In this document: piece after piece, positions 1 through 4,980 of the stretch
How the letters are laid out: each line of letters begins with the position of its first letter
Position numbering within the stretch: the first letter of the stretch is position 1
Source: a virus
Virus record (IMG/VR): IMGVR_UViG_3300020578_004200
Location: 1-32,921 of that record
Length of the DNA stretch: 32,921 nucleotides
Strand: one strand, 5' to 3'
The notes under the pieces: model-generated
What the model was told of the DNA's origin: nothing
Databases searched by the model: none
What the model saw: the letters and a program-made list of their open reading frames with translations, nothing else
Made by a program: the position numbers and the translations under genes

Positions 1-153
1 CTGATTCCAGAGCTGATTCCAGAGCTGATCCTCGAGCTGATGCCCGAGCTGATCCCAGAGCCGATCCTCGAGCTGATACCCGAGTTGAGTCCTGAGCTGT
101 TCTCGAAGCTGACGCTCGTGCTGATTTGAAAGCTGATCCTTGACGCTTATCAT
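1..153 (-). CDS. QLxx-repeat protein, fifth copy, cut by the window edge
   Basis: From the ATG at 153 the frame stays open for 51 codons to the window edge, beginning MISVKDQLSNQHERQL and continuing with QLRT, QLGY, QLED and QLWN units. The ATG overlaps the TGA of the previous copy (ATGA at 150-153), so translation is probably coupled to it. The conserved core QLRTQLGYQL seen in the other copies is present. One unit reads RLWD instead of QLWD. Length and C-terminus lie outside the window. Function unknown; no family could be assigned. Confidence 0.75.
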   Translation of the reverse strand, partial: MISVKDQLSNQHERQLREQLRTQLGYQLEDRLWDQLGHQLEDQLWNQLWNQ

Positions 154-356
154 GTCTCTTCTTGAAGCTGACTCCCGAGCTGATGCGCGAGCTGAGTCTC
201 GAGCTGATTCCAGAGCTGATTCCAGAGCTGATCCCAGAGCTGATCCTCGAGCTGATACCCGAGTTGAGTCCTGAGCTGACTCCTGAGCTGATTCCAGAGC
301 TGACTCTCGAGCTGATTCCAGAGCTGATTCCGGAGCTGATACTTGATACTTATCAT
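150..356 (-). CDS. QLxx-repeat protein, fourth copy (68 aa)
   Basis: A 68-residue protein starting MISIKYQL and composed almost wholly of four-residue QLxx units, with x-x pairs such as WN, WD, RT, GY, ED, ET and AH. It ends SQLQEET. The ATG at 356 overlaps the stop of the upstream copy (ATGA), and the stop overlaps the ATG of the next copy. No signal peptide, cysteine or catalytic motif is visible. The four-residue spacing of Leu and Trp would favour an amphipathic helix or solenoid; that is inference. The codons of the C-terminal EET residues contain GAAGAG, which can serve as Shine-Dalgarno sequence for the next copy. Confidence 0.75.
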   Translation of the reverse strand: MISIKYQLRNQLWNQLESQLWNQLRSQLRTQLGYQLEDQLWDQLWNQLWNQLETQLAHQLGSQLQEET

Positions 357-580
357 GTCTCTTCTCGAAGCTGATCTCTGATTTGATTCATATGATTCCA
401 GAGCTGATTCCAGAGCTGATTCCGGAGCTGATCCTCGAGCTGATATCCGAGTTGAGTCCTGAGCTGACTCCTGAGCTGATCCCAGAGCTGATCCCAGAGC
501 TGATTCCAGAGCTGATCCGAGAGCTGATTCTGAAGCTGAATCAATAGCTGATTCCAGAGCTGATACTTGACACTTATCAT
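353..580 (-). CDS. QLxx-repeat protein, third copy (75 aa)
   Basis: A 75-residue protein starting MISVKYQLWNQL and ending DQLREET. It is made of QLxx units with one interruption near residues 61-68 (WNHMNQIRDQL), where an HMNQI segment replaces a regular unit. It contains the same QLRTQLGYQLEDQL core as neighbouring copies, at about residues 38-55. ATGA overlaps join it to the copies on both sides. The similarity of copies at DNA level suggests growth by unequal recombination or slippage. Function unknown. Confidence 0.75.
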   Translation of the reverse strand: MISVKYQLWNQLLIQLQNQLSDQLWNQLWDQLWDQLRSQLRTQLGYQLEDQLRNQLWNQLWNHMNQIRDQLREET

Positions 581-831
581 GTCTCTTCTCGAAGCTGACT
601 CCCGAGCTGACGCCAGAGCTGACTCCCGAGCTGATACCCGAGTTGAGTCCTGAGCTGATCCCAGAGCTGATTCTGAAGCTGAATCTCGAGCTGAGTCCTG
701 AGCTGATCCCAGAGCTGATTCTGAAGCTGAATCTCGAGCTGACGCCTAAGTTGAGTCCTGAGCTGATCCCAGAGCTGATTCTGAAGCTGAATCTCGAGCT
801 GAGTCCTGAGCTGATCCTTGACGCTTATCAT
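577..831 (-). CDS. QLxx-repeat protein, second copy (84 aa)
   Basis: The longest copy, 84 residues, starting MISVKDQLRTQL and ending SQLREET. Most of its length is a higher-order repeat: the block EIQLQNQLWDQLRTQL appears three times (about residues 13-28, 33-48 and 45-60), followed by the common QLGYQLGSQLWRQLGSQL tail. This internal triplication shows recent expansion inside one copy while the reading frame and the start and stop junctions stayed intact. ATGA overlaps occur at both ends. Function unknown. Confidence 0.75.
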   Translation of the reverse strand: MISVKDQLRTQLEIQLQNQLWDQLRTQLRRQLEIQLQNQLWDQLRTQLEIQLQNQLWDQLRTQLGYQLGSQLWRQLGSQLREET

Positions 832-1004
832 GTCTCTTCTCGAAGCTGGTCCCAGAGTTGAGTCCAGAGCTGACTCCTGAGCTGATCCTGAGTCCTGAGC
901 TGAGTCCAGAGCTGACTCCCGAGCTGACTCCCGAGCTGATCCCAGAACTGATCCGAGAATTGACGCTCGCGCTGATTCCTGAGCTGATCCTTAATACTAT
1001 TCAT
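828..1004 (-). CDS. QLxx-repeat protein, first and promoter-proximal copy (58 aa)
   Basis: The start is placed at the ATG at 1004 (MNSIKDQLRNQRERQ), not at the upstream in-frame start at 1052, because a promoter with -10 at 1012-1017 lies between them and position 1004 coincides with its expected transcription start. The copy is the most divergent: it has QFSDQFWD units and one break in the four-residue register (RTQDQL). It ends WDQLREET with an ATGA overlap into copy two. It is the first gene of an operon of at least five repeat ORFs. Function unknown. Confidence 0.75.
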   Translation of the reverse strand: MNSIKDQLRNQRERQFSDQFWDQLGSQLGSQLWTQLRTQDQLRSQLWTQLWDQLREET

Positions 1005-1011
1005 AATTTTT

Positions 1012-1040
1012 ATTCTAACATAAACAATAAGAAAAGTAAA
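1012..1040 (-). promoter_or_regulatory. Early-type promoter for the QLxx array, leaderless geometry
   Basis: On the minus strand, TTTACT (1035-1040), 17 bp, TAGAAT (1012-1017). The ATG of the first repeat ORF starts 7 nt after the -10 hexamer, at the expected transcription start, with no room for a Shine-Dalgarno sequence. Same geometry as the promoters at 2814, 9343, 21372 and 26980. Confidence 0.65.
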
Positions 1041-1044
1041 CGAG

Positions 1045-1067
1045 AAAGGCAAGCAATGCTCGCCTTT
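1045..1067 (-). terminator. Probable rho-independent terminator after the DUF6745-like gene
   Basis: The arms 1045-1054 and 1058-1067 form a 10-bp stem with a 3-nt loop and one G-U pair in the minus-strand RNA. The flanks are A-rich on one side and T-rich on the other, so it could work in both directions; the minus-strand U tract is short and interrupted. It separates the gene ending at 1093 from the promoter at 1012-1040. Confidence 0.5.
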
Positions 1068-1092
1068 TTCTGCATCTCAATAGAATAAAATA

Positions 1093-1977
1093 TTAAGTAC
1101 GAACTTCAGGCTTCAAAAAATCTCGAAAGTCTTCTACACCAAAAGTCCAGGCCTGAGCCTCGAGCGCGGTCTTCATGGTCGGAGGCACTGGCAGGGCAAA
1201 CGTGCGGCCCGTACCACAGAGCACCTTGAGAAAGCGCTCTCGACCGATCTCAGGGATATTAACCTCGAGAAGCTCACCGATCTCGGGATCCTCATCGCGG
1301 TCGATGGTCTTGGCCTTGAGCTCGGCTAGAACGTTCACCCAGCCCAGGATCTCGCATGCGGCGCGGCGCTGCTCGATGTTCTTCCAGGTGAGCGCGGTCT
1401 TGGCCGTGAGCGACTTCCTGTCCTTGATCCACTCGGCCGGAACTCGAGTGCCGTGCCAGGAGTAGACACCCCAGCCGTCGCGGTACTCCACGGCCGGCCC
1501 GTCCTCGCGATGGAGGCGGTTCTCGTTGTCCATCTTGGTGAACGCTGGTCGATCCGAGATGAAGCACACCTCCTCGAAGGGAGTCCACCAGCTCACGGAC
1601 TCGGAGATATCAGCCCAGAGCCGCAGGAGGCGAGAGTTGTGGCCAAAGTCAACGCCGATCTTCTCGGCAAATAGGTAGTAGGCTACCCAATATGAGTCCT
1701 GCTGGCCAAAGAACGACCCAGAGACATAGTTGTCCGAGGTGTACTTGGTCTTGCCGGAGCGTCGAGCGATCTCGGTCAGCGCGGCCTTGGGAGAAGCCAC
1801 TCGAACGAACTCGGGCTTCTTCACGCCAATTAGAGAGTAAAACTCCGTGATCGCGCGCTCGGCTCGATCGAAGTCGGCCGGATCGGCGCACAATCCCTTG
1901 GCCAGCCACTCGTTTCGAAACTCTACGAGATCTTTCTCCTGCTGCTCGGTGAGCTTTTCGATCTTCTTAACTGCCAC
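1093..1977 (-). CDS. DUF6745-like protein of unknown function (294 aa)
   Basis: The segment at residues 156-177 (HREDGPAVEYRDGWGVYSWHG) followed by RVPAEWI matches my recollection of the DUF6745 family, whose members carry a DGPA...DGWG.Y.WHG motif and have no established biochemical role. GTG start with GGAG six bases upstream. The N-terminal half is acidic and helical, with an aromatic stretch VSWWTPFEEV. The gene is visibly more GC-rich than the capsid and replication genes, with long GC runs at 1430-1520, which suggests acquisition from a GC-rich bacterium. It precedes the repeat array and follows a small conserved-looking gene. Family call moderately sure; function unknown. Confidence 0.65.
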   Translation of the reverse strand: MAVKKIEKLTEQQEKDLVEFRNEWLAKGLCADPADFDRAERAITEFYSLIGVKKPEFVRVASPKAALTEIARRSGKTKYTSDNYVSGSFFGQQDSYWVAYYLFAEKIGVDFGHNSRLLRLWADISESVSWWTPFEEVCFISDRPAFTKMDNENRLHREDGPAVEYRDGWGVYSWHGTRVPAEWIKDRKSLTAKTALTWKNIEQRRAACEILGWVNVLAELKAKTIDRDEDPEIGELLEVNIPEIGRERFLKVLCGTGRTFALPVPPTMKTALEAQAWTFGVEDFRDFLKPEVRT

Positions 1978-2007
1978 TTAAGTCTCCATGTCAAATAATT
2001 CTTAAGA

Positions 2008-2349
2008 CTAATCTTCCACGCGCCTAAAACCTTCCGGCACGTACTCTCTCTGTCGCCTGACGTGAAAAATGCCCTCGTCGAACGAGATAGTTTCGTGTGT
2101 GTCATACGAGCGCATGTGCTCGAGAGTCGCACCACTCTTCTCAATCGTCAGGAACACATCCATGATCGAGTCCGGAATGGAGTACATCTTCACTCGATCA
2201 GCCAGCATCACGTGATGATTACCTGTCTCCGAGTGAGTAACGATGCAGTATCCGTTCTCTGAGTCGACCGGCACGGCGTTCTTGGGAAGCTGGGCTACTC
2301 GCCGAATGTACACGTCGCCCTGCGCGCACACGTTCTTGAAAGTCTTCAT
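2008..2349 (-). CDS. Small hypothetical protein with a THSETGNHHVM motif (113 aa)
   Basis: Start chosen at the ATG at 2349 (MKTFKNVCAQGDVYIRRV) because AGGAG lies just upstream; the longer TTG start at 2376 has no such site. The protein reads like a small all-beta fold: GDVYIRRVAQLP near residues 11-22, then GYCIVTHSETGNHHVML near 33-49 with a His-rich motif, and a basic C-terminus. Similar GDV...THSETGHHHV proteins occur in bacteria and phages without a known function; I infer a link with the DUF6745-like gene next to it but cannot prove it. A TATAAT hexamer at 2381-2386 could be a -10, but no convincing -35 lies at 17-18 bp. Confidence 0.6.
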   Translation of the reverse strand: MKTFKNVCAQGDVYIRRVAQLPKNAVPVDSENGYCIVTHSETGNHHVMLADRVKMYSIPDSIMDVFLTIEKSGATLEHMRSYDTHETISFDEGIFHVRRQREYVPEGFRRVED

Positions 2350-2418
2350 TGCCAATCTCCTATTTGTGTTATTCAACCATATTATACTAACACTATCTAT
2401 AAGCTTTTTGCACTACTG

Positions 2419-2718
2419 CTATAGCTCGCTCTTTAGAGGCCATACAGTCGAGTGGCTGTAAATAAGGTCCAGAAGCTTTTCAAGAACCCACCGCGGCTTT
2501 AATTTATTGGCGCCATAGCTGCTCAACGCCTCCATGACCTTGCTCATCACAAGAGTTGTGTCATCGATGCCGGCACCCGAGTTTACAGCGTTTTCAAGCG
2601 CGGTGTTCAGGTTCACGGCCGCGGCATCTACACCGATCATGAGCGTGTAGAGCTGCCAGTCCTCGGCCGTGAGACTGATAGAGATGGTACTTTTGATGTT
2701 AATCTTATCGCTCAGCAT
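2419..2718 (-). CDS. Hypothetical small helical protein (99 aa) behind an attenuator-like hairpin
   Basis: Starts MLSDKINIKSTISISLTAEDWQLYTL and ends STVWPLKSEL. The start at 2718 is preferred over the in-frame start at 2763 because a terminator-like hairpin (2734-2794) covers the upstream start and AGAAGAAG lies directly before the ATG at 2718. Composition is that of a small soluble helical protein with no recognisable catalytic motif. The only visible promoter (2814-2842) is separated from the gene by a six-codon ORF and the hairpin, so expression is probably attenuated. Product function unknown. Confidence 0.6.
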   Translation of the reverse strand: MLSDKINIKSTISISLTAEDWQLYTLMIGVDAAAVNLNTALENAVNSGAGIDDTTLVMSKVMEALSSYGANKLKPRWVLEKLLDLIYSHSTVWPLKSEL

Positions 2719-2733
2719 TCTTCTTCTCTTGAC

Positions 2734-2794
2734 AAAAAAGGAGATTGAGAAAGGCCATTCCAAATATTATGGTCGCCTCGCCTCTCTCAATCTC
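2734..2794 (-). terminator. Terminator or attenuator hairpin with U6 tract directly before a gene
   Basis: In the minus-strand RNA the arms 2794-2780 and 2755-2741 form a 15-bp stem with one mismatch and a loop of about 24 nt, followed by C and six U (2739-2734). The Shine-Dalgarno region and ATG of the next gene follow within 16 nt. The 5' arm overlaps the last codons and stop of the small leader ORF at 2787-2807, which is the layout of a translation-sensitive attenuator. Confidence 0.65.
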
Positions 2795-2807
2795 TAGGTT
2801 TTATCAT
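2787..2807 (-). other. Six-codon leader ORF (MIKPRD)
   Basis: ATG at 2807 lies 6 nt after the TAGAAT hexamer at 2814-2819, so it would be at or within a base of the transcript start. The reading frame is MIKPRD followed by TGA at 2787-2789. Codons 5-6 and the stop lie in the 5' arm of the downstream hairpin. Whether it is translated is inference. Confidence 0.35.
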
Positions 2808-2813
2808 AAAGTA

Positions 2814-2842
2814 ATTCTACCATGTAGACCAGCGAATGTACA
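2814..2842 (-). promoter_or_regulatory. Early-type promoter upstream of leader ORF and attenuator hairpin
   Basis: Minus strand: TGTACA (2837-2842), 17 bp, TAGAAT (2814-2819). The ATG of the six-codon ORF begins 6 nt downstream. Same spacing and hexamers as the other early-type promoters in the window. Confidence 0.55.
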
Positions 2843-2870
2843 CCGGAGAGTTTAAAACTCTATTTTCTTG

Positions 2871-3032
2871 TCAGTGCTTGACCTCAAAAAAAGTTGCTCT
2901 CTCCAGCTCCTCCACTCGCTGCTTCCAGTATCTCTCCTCATACGTGCCGGGCTTGGCAAGCTGAAGAAAATGAAGCGCCTCGTAGTAAGCCTCGAGCTCT
3001 GTCATGGGCTTGGTATCTGGCTGGTCGCTCAT
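2871..3032 (-). CDS. Small hypothetical protein (53 aa)
   Basis: ATG at 3032 and TGA at 2871 enclose a 53-residue acidic helical protein starting MSDQPDTKPMTELEAYYEAL and ending FFEVKH. A GGGG stretch lies 8 nt before the ATG. It follows the AAA+ ATPase gene by 40 nt on the same strand and fills what would otherwise be a 350-nt gap. The plus-strand ORF here is a shadow. Heptad-like EELER/ERYWKQRVEEL segments suggest a helix. No family recognised. Confidence 0.65.
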   Translation of the reverse strand: MSDQPDTKPMTELEAYYEALHFLQLAKPGTYEERYWKQRVEELERATFFEVKH

Positions 3033-3072
3033 CACATGAACCCCACTGAATCGTAGTACTCTCTCATTTTCG

Positions 3073-3939
3073 TTATTGGCCTCTCAAGCAAGTAACTCGA
3101 GCTATGCGCTCCCACTTCTGACCATTGGCCTTACGAATGCGCGCGACCTTGATGACCATGCGTAGCGAGAGCTCGCGCAGGGTCTCGGAGTTGCTCTCGA
3201 TGAAGCTCATGACCTCGCCGGCCTCGTGCCAGTTCAGATCGGAGAGCAGGCCCTGCTTGACCACCTGGCGAATGCGGACTATATAGTCCTGCTTCGTCTT
3301 CATGGTGAGATCGACGTAGTGAGAGCGAGACAGCATGGCCTGCAGGTGAGGTGCGAGGCGAGAGCCGCGGTCGATCGCTGCGTCGAAGTCGATGTTCGTG
3401 ATGAACACGATCGAGCCATTGAAGTCGAACGACCTCGGAATGACGGCGGCCGACTCCTCGTCGATCAAGGCGGCTTCAGAAAGCCAAGAGACGCGCCGAC
3501 GCTCGGTGGTATCAGCCACAGCCTTGAGCAGGTTCAGGGCGACGTCGTCAAGGAACACCGAGTCGGCGTCGTCGAAGATGATGACCTGGCCTGGATTGCG
3601 ATATTGATACAGTAGCTTGTAGAGGCCGGTGGCCCGGGCGTAGCCGCGGATGAACACGTGGTTCTTTTCCTCAGGGTCCCACTCGCGCATCACCCTCTCG
3701 ACTGTGAACGACTTACCGAGACCGGCCGGGCCGGAGACGATAAGAGAGCGAGAGACGCCAGAGATTACCGAGTTGACGATGTCCTCGAGCACCTCGAAGC
3801 GCTCGGAGATGCGAGCGTCAACCTCGGCGTCGGTCTCGACGCGGCGATTGATCTGAACGGCTGGAAAGCCAAGTTCAGTCTGCTTCTGAGCCAGCCGCCG
3901 AGCCTTAATTGCGGTGCGGTCGTACTTGCCTCTGGGCAT
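3073..3939 (-). CDS. AAA+ ATPase of phage type (288 aa)
   Basis: A P-loop ATPase: Walker A GPAGLGKS at residues 70-77, Walker B VIIFDDAD at 119-126, a sensor-1-like FITN near residue 185 and Arg residues (RGSRLAPHL) nearby. The N-terminus is short and basic (MPRGKYDRTAIKARR). Start at 3939 is chosen because the promoter -10 (3970-3975) abuts the longer ATG at 3969, placing that ATG upstream of the transcript start, while GAAGGA precedes the ATG at 3939. Relatives are single-domain AAA+ proteins of phages whose partner is usually unknown. GC-rich like the DUF6745-like gene. First gene of the early operon read toward the left. Confidence 0.75.
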   Translation of the reverse strand: MPRGKYDRTAIKARRLAQKQTELGFPAVQINRRVETDAEVDARISERFEVLEDIVNSVISGVSRSLIVSGPAGLGKSFTVERVMREWDPEEKNHVFIRGYARATGLYKLLYQYRNPGQVIIFDDADSVFLDDVALNLLKAVADTTERRRVSWLSEAALIDEESAAVIPRSFDFNGSIVFITNIDFDAAIDRGSRLAPHLQAMLSRSHYVDLTMKTKQDYIVRIRQVVKQGLLSDLNWHEAGEVMSFIESNSETLRELSLRMVIKVARIRKANGQKWERIARVTCLRGQ

Positions 3940-3969
3940 TTTCTGTATTCCTTCCCAATTGATATACAT

Positions 3970-3998
3970 ATTCTATCATTTCTTCTTCTTAATGTAAA
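3970..3998 (-). promoter_or_regulatory. Early-type promoter before the AAA+ ATPase gene
   Basis: Minus strand: TTTACA (3993-3998), 17 bp, TAGAAT (3970-3975). The transcript should start near 3963, giving a leader of about 24 nt with GAAGGA before the ATG at 3939. This is one of the two promoters of the class that does not have an ATG at the start site. Confidence 0.7.
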
Positions 3999-4050
3999 CA
4001 AGAAATATGGGTAATAAGATATCAAAGATTTATAAGAATTTGAAATAATA

Positions 4051-4980
4051 TTATTTCTTAACAATGAACCGGCGCTGTTCGTTTATTTCAAGCACTTTCT
4101 TAAGCAGATCTTTGCTGAGAGGACCTAAATCGCTGGCTCTCGCGTTTTCTAAAACCTCACTTGCTTTCATGGCTCCGGGAATTATAGAAGTAACTTCTGG
4201 AAACGAGAGACAATATCTGAGAGCTGCAAGCTCGACATCGACTTCTCTCAATAGTTCAGCGGAACCATTTATCCAATTCTCAAGCTGGGCGCGTGACCAA
4301 TTTAATCTGTGATCACCATGTGGATAAGTTGTTTCTTTAGTAATTTTGCCGGCAAGAAAACCAAAGCACAATGGAGTACGACCGACAAATCCAATGCCTC
4401 TGCGAGCAATCTCTTCAAATAGGCCGCTGGTTATTACTCGTGTATCCATCATGTTAAAATTAGCTTGAATAACAGACACGTTATGTGATTTAAGTACCTC
4501 GAGCGCATCACTGGGAGATTTTGCTGAGATACCCCAGTATCTAATCTTACCAGCTTCTGTCAAGCTTGATAAAATCTCATGTATCTCATCCGTATCTAAT
4601 ACGGCAGGCGGCGCACCGTGCAACAGCAATAGGTCAATTCGATCTGATCTTAACCGTTTCAAACTTCTGTTTATAGACGTAACAATGCCGTTGATCGTGA
4701 AGTCTGGTCGGCCGTCCCACGCGAGATATCCGACCTTAGTTGCTAAAACCACATCTGGTGATCCATTAAATGCTTTACCGATAAGATCTTCGCTACGTCC
4801 ATATGCCGGCGCCGTGTCATATAAAGTAACACCTAGGTCGCGCGCTTTATATAAAGCTGCTATAGACTCGTTGTCATAGGTTTCTCCATACGAGGCCGAG
4901 GTGAGGCCGCCGATGCCCCAGCAGCCAAAACCGATCTCAGACACGGACAGTTTCGTGCGGCCAAGAGCTCTATACTTCAT
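4051..4980 (-). CDS. Aldo/keto reductase (309 aa)
   Basis: Full-length NAD(P)H-dependent aldo/keto reductase. The N-terminal strand MKYRALGRTKLSVSEIGFGC, the catalytic Asp/Tyr pair in YDTAPAYG (about 55-62), the Lys in ATKVGY and the His in LLLLHG give the family's tetrad. The C-terminal IIPGAMKASEV is the usual cofactor-binding segment. Its ATG overlaps the stop of the radical SAM gene by one base (TAATG), so the two are translationally coupled and probably act in one pathway. The substrate cannot be told; similar enzymes occur in sugar and polyketide gene clusters. A perfect 16-bp palindrome (GAAATAATATTATTTC, 4044-4059) overlaps the 3' end. Rare cargo for a T4-like phage. Confidence 0.88.
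   Translation of the reverse strand: MKYRALGRTKLSVSEIGFGCWGIGGLTSASYGETYDNESIAALYKARDLGVTLYDTAPAYGRSEDLIGKAFNGSPDVVLATKVGYLAWDGRPDFTINGIVTSINRSLKRLRSDRIDLLLLHGAPPAVLDTDEIHEILSSLTEAGKIRYWGISAKSPSDALEVLKSHNVSVIQANFNMMDTRVITSGLFEEIARRGIGFVGRTPLCFGFLAGKITKETTYPHGDHRLNWSRAQLENWINGSAELLREVDVELAALRYCLSFPEVTSIIPGAMKASEVLENARASDLGPLSKDLLKKVLEINEQRRFIVKK

Larger units (their letters stand above)
1..1004 (-). repeat. Tandem array of overlapping ORFs made of a 12-bp repeat (Q-L-x-x)
   Basis: The whole segment is built from degenerate 12-bp units (on the plus strand of the form CTGATTCCAGAG or CTGAGTCCTGAG) that read on the minus strand as Gln-Leu-x-x. Five consecutive minus-strand ORFs share the same architecture: an MIS[VI]K[DY]QL-type start, a run of QLxx units, and a C-terminal REET (QEET once). 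Junctions between copies are nearly identical and carry an ATGA stop/start overlap. Larger duplications are visible, for example the block reading QLQNQLWDQLRTQL recurs three times between 620 and 800. The plus-strand reading (ELIPEL...) is a shadow. The array continues past the left edge. Confidence 0.9.

Noticed and set aside
162-1088. Plus-strand ORFs of ELIPEL-type repeats (162-374, 643-861, 858-1088)
   Set aside because: They are the complement of the minus-strand QLxx ORFs, lack consistent starts and Shine-Dalgarno sequences, and only the minus strand has ATGA junctions and a promoter.
1175-1909. ORFs in other frames inside the DUF6745-like gene
   Set aside because: Long shadow frames are expected in a GC-rich gene; no family features or initiation sites.
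2868-3056. Plus-strand ORF of 62 codons
   Set aside because: It is the shadow of the 53-codon minus-strand gene and has no ribosome binding site or co-directional neighbours.
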